37,633 bases of DNA from CAZDRI01 sp964508055 (GTDB lineage Bacteria; Pseudomonadota; Gammaproteobacteria; PS1; Pseudothioglobaceae), in assembly GCA_964508055.1 (NCBI GenBank), contig CAZDRI010000015.1:1-37633 (forward strand), read 5' to 3'. The position numbers and the translations under genes were made by a program. Of the stretch, positions 1 to 8,748 are shown piece by piece. Under the pieces are notes generated by a model, which ran no database searches, was not told the origin of the DNA, and was given only the letters and a program-made list of their open reading frames with translations. Positions within the stretch are counted from its first letter, which is position 1; each line of letters starts with the position of its first letter.

Positions 1-54
1 ACTGGTATAAACGCTAGTCAATTGGGTGTGGTGCACTTATGAGTTGAATCCACC
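1..54. mobile_element. Possible terminal part of an insertion sequence
   Basis: One frame is open from the window edge to a TGA at 40-42 (ending ...QLGVVHL). It is followed by a motif, GGTGCACTTATGAGTTGAAT at about 30-49, that resembles from memory the terminal repeats of some IS30-family elements. The adjoining gene loses its 5' part here, which fits an insertion or deletion breakpoint near position 50. No transposase domain is visible in so few bases, so this is a weak call. Confidence 0.25.
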
Positions 55-650
55 AAATAACAAAAGGGGACAGAAAAATAATATTAACAAACGGTAAATG
101 GTATGAAATTGCAAAAGACTTTGTTGAAGAAGTTGAAAATAATTATAAAAATACTCTAAAAAGTTCAACAAGTATTTCGCTTGTTGAGTGCGAAGAAAAA
201 CAACACGAGGACAAATACAATGAAAATTTAGCAAAGTCAGTTAAAGGAATTTTAATGGATAGAAAAAATATAAATTATGGTGGCGGTTCAAGTTCAGTAG
301 AATTTTGTGATGTTTACGACACAGAAAAAAAAGCTTTTATGCATATCAAAAATTATTACGGCTCAAGTGCGTTAAGTCATTTATTCGCACAAGGACGAGT
401 TTCCGGGCAACTATTTCTTTCTGATCCAAAATTTAGAAAAAAAGTTAAAGAGAAAGAACCATCATTGCCATTTGACCCAGATACAAACCCAAGCCCCAGT
501 GACTATAAAATAATTTTTGGCATTATTAGTGAATCTGAAAACGATTTGAATCTTCCTTTCTTTAGCAAAGTAAATTTCAAAAATGAACGAAATCTTTTAA
601 ACACTTTTGGTTTCAAAGGTGTTTATTTGACGAAAATTAAACGAAAATAA
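48..650 (+). pseudogene. 5'-truncated TIGR04141-family (DUF6119) protein
   Basis: A single frame stays open from 48 (after a TGA at 45-47) to the TAA at 648-650. Its residues read as the C-terminal part of the TIGR04141 'sporadically distributed' family: NGKWYEIA, then SSVEFCDVYD, KKAFMHIKNYYGSSALSHLF, the GQLFLSD segment, and DYKIIFGIIS near the end. Family members are about 500-600 aa, so only the last third or so remains. An ATG at 255 could give a 131-residue product, but the recognisable family sequence starts well upstream (about 90), so that ATG is internal. The family has no established biochemical role as far as I know. Its 3' end lies 2 bp from an S-subunit gene, suggesting both came from one restriction or defence cluster whose upstream part was lost. 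Confidence 0.7.
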
Positions 651-652
651 CT

Positions 653-2077
653 ATGCAATATTCAGTTGTAAATTATAAAATGGTAAAAGAAAATTCTGAT
701 TTTAGAATTGACGCGGACTATTTTAGGCTGGACTTTTTAAATTCTCTTAAATTGATTACATCTCATGAAAATTTAATGCTTTCCGAAATTAGCAATGTAA
801 ACGGAGGCAAAAGATTACCACTTGGTGAAAATTTTTCAGATTCAGATAATGGAGTTTCGTATATCAGAGCAGAGGATGTAAAAAATGGATTTGTGCAATA
901 CGAAAATTCTCCAAAAATTTCACTTAAACTACATGAATTTTTAAAAAGATACCAGACTAAAAAAGAGGATATTTTAATAACTATTGTCGGTAATTCTATC
1001 GGCGATGTTGGAATAGTGAAATTTGATCTCAAAAAGTGCAATTTAACTGAAAATTGCGCCAAAGTAACAAACTTAGAAAAAGTTATTCCTGAATTTCTGT
1101 TTACTTTTTTGCTTTCAAAACACGGCCAAATTCAAATTCACAGGGAAAAAGTTGGAACAGCTCAACCAAAACTTGCGTTAGAAAGAATTAGGAAATTCAA
1201 AATTCCTATATTTAGTGCTAAATTTCAAAATAATTTTTCTATTATTGTAAATCAGGCAAATCAATTTATTGATAATTCCAAATCTCTCTACTCCCAAGCC
1301 GAACAATTACTACTTTCCGAACTCGGACTTTCCGACTGGAAACCAAAACACGAACTAAGCTTTGTAAAAAACTTTTCCGAAACGCAAAAAGCCGAGCGAA
1401 TGGACGCGGAATATTTTCAACCATTTTACGAAGAAGTAGAAAGTAAGTTATCTATGTTTGAACAAAAAACACTAGATGAGCTATGTAGCGAAATAAACTA
1501 TGGAACGGTACCAACAAGTCCGTATGTCGAAGTTGGTATCCCTTATATTAAGGGACTAAATTTAATTGAAGGTCTTATTGGTGGAAAAATAGACCGTATT
1601 AAAAACACAGACTCATTATCTCAAAAGTATTATACAAAGGAAAACGATATTGTCATTTCACAAATGGGGACGGTTGGGAAAGCAGGTTTGGTATCAAAAA
1701 AAGAAGAAGGTTGTTTGTTTGCTTCGTTTACAATTCGTGTAAGGTTAGCAGGTTACGATTTTGTTGACCCTTACATTTTAACCTTATTCATAAATAAAAT
1801 TGCTAGACCATACTATCTGATGAGAAAAATTGCACAGGCAAGTGTTAGGCAAAACACTGATTTACCAACAATTAAGTCTTTAAGAGTTCCAAAATTAGGT
1901 GATAAAATTCAACAAACAATTAGAGATAATATTATCGAATCACGAGAATTAAAACACCTTTCAAAATCCCTGCTTGAAATTGCTAAACAAGGTGTTGAAA
2001 TGGCGATTGAGAAAGATGAAAAAGAAGCGGAAAACTGGATAAATGGCGAGATTGAAAAATTTGATATAAGTATTTAG
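653..2077 (+). CDS. Type I restriction-modification specificity subunit (HsdS-like)
   Basis: This 474-residue protein has the S-subunit layout of two target-recognition domains separated and followed by conserved helices. The first TRD spans about 40-200 (VSYIRAEDV, then EDILITIVGNSIGDVGIV). A helix with SQAEQLLLSELGL follows around 215-230. The second TRD is about 270-430, with GIPYIKGLNL, DIVISQMGTVGKAGLV and ASVRQNTDLPTIKSLRVP. An acidic helix ends the protein. In a working system S subunits set the DNA target of a methyltransferase/restriction complex. No HsdM or HsdR gene lies in the window, so this is an orphan or remnant. The start ATG sits 2 bp after the truncated upstream gene, consistent with former co-transcription. 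Confidence 0.8.
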   Translation: MQYSVVNYKMVKENSDFRIDADYFRLDFLNSLKLITSHENLMLSEISNVNGGKRLPLGENFSDSDNGVSYIRAEDVKNGFVQYENSPKISLKLHEFLKRYQTKKEDILITIVGNSIGDVGIVKFDLKKCNLTENCAKVTNLEKVIPEFLFTFLLSKHGQIQIHREKVGTAQPKLALERIRKFKIPIFSAKFQNNFSIIVNQANQFIDNSKSLYSQAEQLLLSELGLSDWKPKHELSFVKNFSETQKAERMDAEYFQPFYEEVESKLSMFEQKTLDELCSEINYGTVPTSPYVEVGIPYIKGLNLIEGLIGGKIDRIKNTDSLSQKYYTKENDIVISQMGTVGKAGLVSKKEEGCLFASFTIRVRLAGYDFVDPYILTLFINKIARPYYLMRKIAQASVRQNTDLPTIKSLRVPKLGDKIQQTIRDNIIESRELKHLSKSLLEIAKQGVEMAIEKDEKEAENWINGEIEKFDISI

Positions 2078-2349
2078 GCTTGGCGCGCCAACTTCGTTGG
2101 CACAAAAAATAAAACTGGCAAAAAAAAAGCCTCAAATCGGGAGAAGCCCGAAAAGCAAAAAGTAACAAAAATGATAGAAATTAACAAGAAGTATATTAAC
2201 AAACAAAGGTGTAGAATTACCTCTCAAAACTGGTTTTTTAAAATAACTTTTAATTAATTGTTTAATACCATTTTTTATCTTAGAAATTGTAATAAAAATA
2301 ACTAAGATTATTATTGTAGAATATAGTATTCTTAATTTTGGAATAAATA
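2078..2349. other. Gene-free stretch downstream of the S subunit
   Basis: This 272-bp stretch has a GC-rich 5' part with an 8-bp palindrome GGCGCGCC (2082-2089) and a 6-bp hairpin (GCCAAC 2087-2092 with GTTGGC 2096-2101), not followed by a T run. A short frame beginning ATGATAGAAATTAACAAG at 2171 fades after about 25 codons and could be the lost start of another restriction gene. The last 130 bp are AT-rich like the native DNA and should hold the moeA promoter, though no confident -35/-10 pair is visible. ATATTAACAAAC at 2193-2204 also occurs at 81-92. Confidence 0.5.
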
Positions 2350-3561
2350 ATGGATAAATGTTTTATTGATAATTCTATGCTAAGCGTTGAACAAGCATTA
2401 GATTTTTTACTTAAATGTGTAAAGACAAAAACAAAACTAGAAAATATAAATATAAAAGATTCTTTAAATAGAGTGTTAGCTAAAGATATTAAGTCAAAAA
2501 TAAATATCCCTCCTTATGATAATTCAGCAATGGATGGCTATGCTATAAATATTGATAATGATTATAAAAATAATGAGCTTTTAATAACTCAAAGAATAAC
2601 TGCTGGAAGTGTAGGAGATAGTCTTTTAAAAGGAAGTGCTGCTAGGATTTTTACTGGCGCTTTTATACCAAAAGGTGCTAATGCAGTTGTTATGCAAGAA
2701 GAGTGTGATAATTTGAGAGATAAAGTAAGGATAAATGCAGAAGTAAAAAAAGGGCAAAATATTAGGAGACAAGCAGAAGATGTAAAAATAGCTGATGTTG
2801 TGCTCAAAAAAGGTCAAATTATAACAGCACAAGATATGGGTCTTATAGCATCATTAGGTATTAGTGAAATAAAAGTTTATAGAAAAATATCTGTTGCAAT
2901 TTTTACTACCGGTAATGAAATTTGCGAACCTGGAGATGATATTAAGTTAGGTCAAATTTATAATTCAAATCGTTATGTATTAATTGGTCTTTTAAAGTCA
3001 ATGGGAGTTGAGTTAATAGATTTAGGTTTAGTAAAAGATGATTTTGCTACTACTAAAAAAACCTTAATTGCTGCAAGTAAAAAAGCAGATGTAATAATAT
3101 CAACAGGTGGGGTATCTGTGGGTGAAGAAGATTATGTAAAAAAAGCACTAGCAGAGATAGGCGAATTAAATCTGTGGAAAGTAAAAATGAAACCGGGTAA
3201 ACCTTTGGCATTCGGCAAAATTAATAATACTTTTTTCTTAGGTTTACCGGGTAATCCAGTTTCAGCATTTGTAGTATTTAATTTATTTGTGCGCTATTTT
3301 TTAAATAAGCTAAGTGGTGCTACAAGTGAATTAAAAACTTATAAAGTAAAAGCAGGATTTAATTGGCACAAAAAGGCTTTTAGACAAGAATATGTCCGAG
3401 TTAGGATTATTAATGATGAAGCTATATTATATAAAAATCAAAGTTCTGGAGTATTAACATCTATTACTTGGGCTGATGGTTTAGTTTGCATATATGAAAA
3501 TACAGTTATTCAAAAAGGAGATTTAGTAGATTTTATTAATTTTAGTCAGTGGAGGTGTTAG
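2350..3561 (+). CDS. moeA: Molybdopterin molybdenumtransferase MoeA
   Basis: MoeA inserts molybdate into adenylylated molybdopterin in the last step of molybdenum-cofactor synthesis in the cytoplasm. The 403-residue length is normal. Family hallmarks are present in order: PPYDNSAMDGYAI near residue 55, RIFTGAFIPKGANAVVMQEE near 97-116, the MoCF-like domain with TTGNE, GQIYNSNRYVL and DVIISTGGVSVGEEDYVK, and KMKPGKPLAFG followed by FFLGLPGNPVS. The C-terminal beta-barrel domain is intact. It is directly followed by moaC, and the pair forms a small Moco operon. No molybdoenzyme is encoded in the window, so the client enzyme is elsewhere. Confidence 0.95.
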   Translation: MDKCFIDNSMLSVEQALDFLLKCVKTKTKLENINIKDSLNRVLAKDIKSKINIPPYDNSAMDGYAINIDNDYKNNELLITQRITAGSVGDSLLKGSAARIFTGAFIPKGANAVVMQEECDNLRDKVRINAEVKKGQNIRRQAEDVKIADVVLKKGQIITAQDMGLIASLGISEIKVYRKISVAIFTTGNEICEPGDDIKLGQIYNSNRYVLIGLLKSMGVELIDLGLVKDDFATTKKTLIAASKKADVIISTGGVSVGEEDYVKKALAEIGELNLWKVKMKPGKPLAFGKINNTFFLGLPGNPVSAFVVFNLFVRYFLNKLSGATSELKTYKVKAGFNWHKKAFRQEYVRVRIINDEAILYKNQSSGVLTSITWADGLVCIYENTVIQKGDLVDFINFSQWRC

Positions 3562-4038
3562 ATGGATGAATTAACTCATGTTGATAAAAAAGGTCAAGTA
3601 AAAATGATAGATGTATCAGATAAAGATATAACTCAGCGCACAGCAAAAGCTACAAGTTTTGTTAAGATGAATAAAACTACCTTAGATTTAATAAAATCAA
3701 ATGGCCATAAAAAGGGTGATGTACTTGCTTGTGCTCGTATTGCTGGAATTATGGCTGCAAAACAAACTCATAACTTAATCCCAATGTGTCATCCATTATT
3801 ATTAACATCAATAAAAGTTGATTTTGAAATTGATGCTAAAAATGTGGGAGTAAAAATCCTAACTATATGCAAATTAAAAGGGCAAACAGGGGTGGAAATG
3901 GAAGCCTTAACAGCAGCATCTGTAGCCGCACTTACAATATATGATATGTGTAAAGCAGTTGATAAAAAAATGATAATTACTGCTACTAAATTATTAGAAA
4001 AAAAAGGTGGCAAATCTGGGCATTTTATTGCTGAGTAA
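3562..4038 (+). CDS. moaC: Cyclic pyranopterin monophosphate synthase MoaC
   Basis: MoaC works with MoaA in the first stage of molybdenum-cofactor synthesis, converting a GTP-derived cyclic intermediate into cyclic pyranopterin monophosphate. The 158-residue length is typical. Hallmarks are LTHVD at the N terminus, ARIAGIMAAKQTHNLIPMCH (about residues 55-74, with the conserved His/Cys pair), GQTGVEMEALTAASVAALTI, and KGGKSGHF near the end. The start ATG touches the moeA stop codon, and a strong Shine-Dalgarno sequence (GGAGGTG, 3551-3557) lies inside the end of moeA, so the two are translated from one mRNA. Confidence 0.95.
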   Translation: MDELTHVDKKGQVKMIDVSDKDITQRTAKATSFVKMNKTTLDLIKSNGHKKGDVLACARIAGIMAAKQTHNLIPMCHPLLLTSIKVDFEIDAKNVGVKILTICKLKGQTGVEMEALTAASVAALTIYDMCKAVDKKMIITATKLLEKKGGKSGHFIAE

Positions 4039-4138
4039 TATTTTTAGTTTTTCACTAATCAATAGTTTTTTGCTAAATTAATATAGGGTTTGTTATATAA
4101 TTGACAAAATTATTACAGTAAATTTAAATTATATAAAT

Positions 4139-6841
4139 ATGAGCAATATCTTAAAATCAACAACTTGGCATACTAAAAATGTTGATGAGGTTTTTAATTT
4201 ATTATCTACTTCAAAACAAGGCTTATCAGTTAAAGAAGTAGAAAAAAGATTAGAGAAGTATGGTTTAAATCAATTACCTCAAGCAAAATCTAAAAGCGTT
4301 TTAGTAAGATTTTTATTACAATTTAATAATGTATTAATTTATGTTCTATTGGCAGCATTTGTTGTAACTAGTATTTTAGGACATTGGATAGATGCTGGTG
4401 TGATTTTAGGAGTAGTGGTCATAAACGCTATAATTGGCTTTATTCAAGAAGGCAAAGCTGAAAATGCTCTTAAAGCTATCAAGCGCATGCTATCATTAAG
4501 TGCTAAAGTAACACGAGAAAACAAACAAAAAACTATTGATGCCAAAGAATTAGTTTTAGGTGATGTAGTTTTTTTACAATCAGGTGATAAAGTCCCAGCA
4601 GATTTAAGATTATTCAAAACCAATAATTTACAAGCACAAGAAGCTATATTAACTGGGGAATCGCTACCAGTTAGTAAAAAAACCTCTAAGGTTAAAGGAA
4701 AAACAGCTATTGGCGATAGAAAATGTATGGCTTATTCTGGCACCTTAATAACTCAAGGTCAAGCCTTAGGTATTGTAGTTGCAACTGGTATTGATACTGA
4801 GTTAGGTCATATTTCTAAATTAGTTACTGAAGTTGAGACTTTAACCACTCCATTATTAAGACAAATATCACAGTTTAGTATTTGGCTGACAATTGCAATT
4901 TTAGTTATAGCTAGTATATCTTTTATATTTGGAGTATTTATTCGTGACTACTCTATTAGTGATATGTTTTTGGCATCTATTAGTTTATCAGTTGCGGCTA
5001 TTCCTGAAGGATTACCAGCTATTATTACCATTACCTTAGCTATCGGGGTGCAACGAATGGCTAAGAGAAACGCTATTATAAGACAACTGCCAGCAGTAGA
5101 GACATTAGGTGCAGTATCAGTTATTTGCTCTGATAAGACCGGTACTATCACCTGTAATGAGATGACAGTAAAAAATATTGTTACTGCTAATAATAAATAT
5201 AGTGTAGAAGGCACAGGATACAATGATAAAGGCTCAATACATTTAAATGATAATGATATTGCATTAGACCAACATCCTGCTTTAGCAACGGCACTTAATG
5301 CAGCTTTATTATGTAATGATGCTTCTTTAGATAAAAAACAGCAAGAAACAATTGTTAGTGGTGATCCAATGGAAGGCGCTTTATTAGTATCAGGGTTAAA
5401 AGCAGGTATAGATTTAAAAAATCAAAACAAACAATATCCGCGCATTGATATTATCCCTTTTGAATCTGAAAATAGATTTATGGCAACTTTAAATAGTGAT
5501 CATCATGCAGATGAGAACATTATTTTTATTAAAGGTGCTCCAGAAAAAATATTACAAATGTGCGATAAGCAACAAATTGGAAATACTAATGCTAGCTTGA
5601 ATAAAAACTACTGGTTTAAAAAAATAGACAAAATGGCAAGCAAGGGTCAAAGAGTATTGGCGGTAGCTAAAAAAAATATTAAAGATGATAAACATTTAAA
5701 TTTCAAAGACATAGAAAATTCTTGCACAATGATAGCATTATTTGGCTTGATTGACCCACCGCGAGAAGATGCTATAAAGGGAGTTGCAGAATGTAATAGT
5801 GCTGGTATTAGAGTAAAAATGATTACTGGCGATTATGGTGCGACTGCAAGTGCTATAGCTAAACAATTGAATCTTAATAATACTTTTGATGTTATTACTA
5901 GCAATGATATAGAAAACATGTCTAGAGATGAATTAGCAGAAAAAGTTGAGTATGTTGATATTTATGCCAGAATAAGTCCAGAGCATAAACTCTTATTAGT
6001 AACACTATTGCAAGAACATCATTTAATTGTAGCTATGACCGGTGATGGTGTAAATGATGCTCCAGCTTTAAAACGCTCAGATGTTGGTACTGCTATGGGT
6101 ATTAATGGCTCAGAAGCATCAAAAGAAGCGGCAGATATGGTATTAGCTGATGATAACTTTATTTCAATATCGCATGCAATAGAAGAGGGTAGGACAGTTT
6201 ATGATAATATTAAAAAAGCTATAATTTTTATTCTACCAACCAATGGTGGTGAAGCATTAGTTATTATTGCAGCTATATTATTAGGGTTTACAGACCTACC
6301 GCTAACACCAATACAAATCCTTTGGGTAAATATGATAACTGCTGTTACCTTAGCTTTGGCTATTGCCTTTGAACCTAGTGAGGATAATGTTATGCTAAGA
6401 CAGCCTAGAAATTCTAAAGAACCAATATTAAGTAAATATTTAATTTGGCGTATAACATTTGTATCAGTAATATTAATGATAGGTACTTTTAGTTTTTTTA
6501 CTTGGGATATAAGTCAAGGTAACTCCTTAGAACATGCTAGGACTATTGCTGTGAATACATTAGTTATGTATGAAATTTTTTATTTATTTAATTCTCGTTA
6601 TATCAATGCATCAGTTTTAAATATAAGAGGTTTTATAGGTAATAAATATGCTTTATTAGCAATATTTTTACTTATTATTTTTCAATTGATTTTTACTTAT
6701 GTAGAGTTTGCTCAATTTTTATTTGGAACAACTTCTATAGAGCCAATAACTTGGTTATATATTGTTTTAGTAGCAAGCTCAGTTTTATTCTTAGTTGAGT
6801 TTGAAAAATTTATTGTTAGTAAATTTAGAAAAACAACATAG
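4139..6841 (+). CDS. P2-type-like cation-transporting ATPase
   Basis: This 900-residue protein is a full-length P-type ATPase. The N-terminal cation-ATPase region (about 5-75) leads into the first membrane pair. The actuator motif TGES is at 172-175 and the M4 motif PEGLP at 289-293. The phosphorylation motif DKTGT starts at Asp332 and the hinge motif GDGVND is at 635-640. A C-terminal bundle of about six helices follows. Overall it resembles the calcium/sodium (P2) class in M4, but M6 reads LWVNMITAVTLALAIAFEP instead of the Ca-pump VTDxLPA pattern, so the transported ion is uncertain. The stop codon almost meets the convergent mltD gene. Confidence 0.88.
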   Translation: MSNILKSTTWHTKNVDEVFNLLSTSKQGLSVKEVEKRLEKYGLNQLPQAKSKSVLVRFLLQFNNVLIYVLLAAFVVTSILGHWIDAGVILGVVVINAIIGFIQEGKAENALKAIKRMLSLSAKVTRENKQKTIDAKELVLGDVVFLQSGDKVPADLRLFKTNNLQAQEAILTGESLPVSKKTSKVKGKTAIGDRKCMAYSGTLITQGQALGIVVATGIDTELGHISKLVTEVETLTTPLLRQISQFSIWLTIAILVIASISFIFGVFIRDYSISDMFLASISLSVAAIPEGLPAIITITLAIGVQRMAKRNAIIRQLPAVETLGAVSVICSDKTGTITCNEMTVKNIVTANNKYSVEGTGYNDKGSIHLNDNDIALDQHPALATALNAALLCNDASLDKKQQETIVSGDPMEGALLVSGLKAGIDLKNQNKQYPRIDIIPFESENRFMATLNSDHHADENIIFIKGAPEKILQMCDKQQIGNTNASLNKNYWFKKIDKMASKGQRVLAVAKKNIKDDKHLNFKDIENSCTMIALFGLIDPPREDAIKGVAECNSAGIRVKMITGDYGATASAIAKQLNLNNTFDVITSNDIENMSRDELAEKVEYVDIYARISPEHKLLLVTLLQEHHLIVAMTGDGVNDAPALKRSDVGTAMGINGSEASKEAADMVLADDNFISISHAIEEGRTVYDNIKKAIIFILPTNGGEALVIIAAILLGFTDLPLTPIQILWVNMITAVTLALAIAFEPSEDNVMLRQPRNSKEPILSKYLIWRITFVSVILMIGTFSFFTWDISQGNSLEHARTIAVNTLVMYEIFYLFNSRYINASVLNIRGFIGNKYALLAIFLLIIFQLIFTYVEFAQFLFGTTSIEPITWLYIVLVASSVLFLVEFEKFIVSKFRKTT

Positions 6842-6860
6842 TTTTTTTTTATTTACTAAC
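6815..6860. terminator. Bidirectional terminator-like hairpin between convergent genes
   Basis: GTTAGTAAAT (6815-6824) is a perfect 10-bp inverted repeat of ATTTACTAAC (6851-6860). Inside it AAAAAC (6829-6834) pairs with GTTTTT (6841-6846), and a run of nine T lies at 6842-6850. It covers the 3' ends of both convergent genes, so it could stop transcripts from either side. The stem is nearly all A/T and therefore weak. Confidence 0.45.
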
Positions 6861-8429
6861 ATTAGCTACATCAATATGAATAGTGAGTTTTTTACCTATT
6901 TTTAAAACTTTATTTGGTGTTAAATTATTCCATTTTTGAATATCTTTAACATTAACTTTAAATTTGTTAGCAATTTTAGAAAGATTATCACCTTCTCTTA
7001 CTTTATAGTTTATTTTTCTTTCAATGCCGGATTTAACACTAATTACTTTTTCTATATTTACCTGTTTTGTTTTTTTTTGCCATAGAACTAATTTTTTGCC
7101 AATTTGTAGAGGTTCTTTTAGAGATATTTTATTCCACTTAGTTAGATTGGCTATGTACACTCCATAAGTTTTACCAATTTTCCAAAGACTATCACCATCT
7201 ACCACAGTGTGAATAATTTTCTTGCCTTCTTTTTCAACATTGAGCCTTTGCTGCAGTCTTTCTTCTTCTGATAAAGAGTAATATGATTTTTCTTTTTTAG
7301 GAACAGGGATAATTAAATAATCATCAATTCTAATCATGTTATTTTTTAATTTATTAGCAGTTTTTAGAGCTTTAGTACTAGTTTTATATTTTTTGGCAAT
7401 TTGCTCTAAAGAGTCTCCTTTTTTTATCTTGTGTCTTAGCCATTTCATCCGTAGCTCATTAGGGTATTTTGAAAGCTCAGTTTTAAAATTATCAACTAAG
7501 TTTATAGGTAATAAAATATGATGCCCTTTACCCGGTGGAGTAGCCCAACGATTAAATCCTGGATTGTAATTATAAATATCATCTAACTCTAAACCAGTAA
7601 GAGATGATATAAGCGAAAGGTCAGTTTGAGACCTTAACCATACTTTATTTAATACTGCTTTATTTTTTACTTTAGTTATTGTTTGCCCATATTTTTTAGG
7701 ATATTTTATTAATTCACTTACAGCTAATAGTCTTGGCACATATCCTCTTGTCTCTAAAGGTAAGCTTAAATTCCAAAAGTCAGTTTTTTTAGCTTTTCTC
7801 TTATTTTTAGCTATTTCTTTTTCTACCCTGCCAGGACCAGAATTATATGCAGCTATTGCAAGCAACCAATCACCATTAAAATATTTATTTAACTCTTTAA
7901 GATAGCGTATTGCTGCTTTGGTGGACTTTAATATATCTCTTCTAGCATCATACCACCAGTTTTGTTCTAAGCCGTATATTTTGCCAGTACTGCTGGTAAA
8001 CTGCCATAAACCGCTTGCTCCTCCCACCGAATATGCAAAAGGATAAAAAGCACTCTCAACAATAGGAAGCAAGGCTATTTCAAAAGGGACTTTTTGTTTT
8101 TCAACTTCCTTTACAATTAAATATAAATAAGGAGTTGCTCTTTTAGTTACTCTAGTTAAATAATCAGGATTTTTCACAAACCATTTTAAATGTCCTTCTA
8201 AATGAGGATGGTCATGGTCAGGCAAGCTGTATCTATTACTTATATATTTCCATAAATTATATTCTTTTGCTTTGTTTGATTTATGTTTATTTATCTGTGT
8301 TTTAATCTCTTTACTAAAAATGTCCTGTTTTGAATTAGCACCCCAAATGTATTTAAAACTACTTTTTTCATCAGCTTGAATGATGGTGTTAAAGCTTAAA
8401 AAAATAACGATTAAAAAAAAATTATACAT
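6849..8429 (-). CDS. mltD: Membrane-bound lytic murein transglycosylase D with LysM repeats
   Basis: The enzyme cleaves peptidoglycan glycan strands in the periplasm, forming 1,6-anhydromuramyl ends. The protein (526 aa) begins with a short hydrophobic signal sequence (about 1-19). The SLT domain is at about 100-220. It includes the catalytic Glu125 in PIVESAF, then GGASGLWQFTSSTG and AIAAYNSGPGRV. Three LysM peptidoglycan-binding repeats follow at about 330-375, 405-450 and 475-520, each opening with a KxGD- or DGDS-type motif. E. coli MltD is a lipoprotein, but no lipobox cysteine is visible here, so it may be soluble or anchored by an uncleaved signal. It starts 23 bp after bolA and is probably the last gene of a leftward operon. 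Confidence 0.9.
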   Translation of the reverse strand: MYNFFLIVIFLSFNTIIQADEKSSFKYIWGANSKQDIFSKEIKTQINKHKSNKAKEYNLWKYISNRYSLPDHDHPHLEGHLKWFVKNPDYLTRVTKRATPYLYLIVKEVEKQKVPFEIALLPIVESAFYPFAYSVGGASGLWQFTSSTGKIYGLEQNWWYDARRDILKSTKAAIRYLKELNKYFNGDWLLAIAAYNSGPGRVEKEIAKNKRKAKKTDFWNLSLPLETRGYVPRLLAVSELIKYPKKYGQTITKVKNKAVLNKVWLRSQTDLSLISSLTGLELDDIYNYNPGFNRWATPPGKGHHILLPINLVDNFKTELSKYPNELRMKWLRHKIKKGDSLEQIAKKYKTSTKALKTANKLKNNMIRIDDYLIIPVPKKEKSYYSLSEEERLQQRLNVEKEGKKIIHTVVDGDSLWKIGKTYGVYIANLTKWNKISLKEPLQIGKKLVLWQKKTKQVNIEKVISVKSGIERKINYKVREGDNLSKIANKFKVNVKDIQKWNNLTPNKVLKIGKKLTIHIDVANVSK

Positions 8430-8452
8430 ATATTAAAAATCAGACTAAAAAA

Positions 8453-8746
8453 TTATTTAACACCTTGACAATTTGGAGTATCAGGTGCCTTTTTAGCTTT
8501 TTGCCATTCTGATAAAGTATAAGTATGTATAGATAATGCGTGTATTTTTTGAAGTTCATCTTTAAATAAATTATTAATACTTCTATGTCTATCAATTAAT
8601 TTAACATCTTCAAATGCATTAGATACTATTACTATTTTAAAATGAGAATTGACTCTACCTCCTGAGTGCATATGACTTTCATTAATAACTTCTAAATGCT
8701 GCGGATTAAAGTTTTTATTTAATTTTTCTAATAATAATTGTTTCAT
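8453..8746 (-). CDS. bolA: BolA-family protein
   Basis: This 97-residue protein matches the BolA/IbaG fold: an N-terminal helix, then ESHMHSGGRVNSHFKIVIVSNAFE, the DRHRSINNLFKDEL segment, and IHALSIHTYTLSEW. BolA proteins partner with monothiol glutaredoxins in iron-sulfur trafficking and influence cell shape and stress responses in E. coli. Its ATG lies 2 bp after the stop of the upstream ferredoxin-type reductase, so translation is likely coupled. The pairing with an iron-sulfur reductase is consistent with a redox or cluster-handling role, though that link is inference. Confidence 0.9.
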   Translation of the reverse strand: MKQLLLEKLNKNFNPQHLEVINESHMHSGGRVNSHFKIVIVSNAFEDVKLIDRHRSINNLFKDELQKIHALSIHTYTLSEWQKAKKAPDTPNCQGVK

Positions 8747-8748
8747 AA

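Noticed and set aside
2081..2101. GC-rich palindrome and hairpin as terminator of the S-subunit gene
   Set aside because: The stem is only six base pairs and is not followed by a T run.
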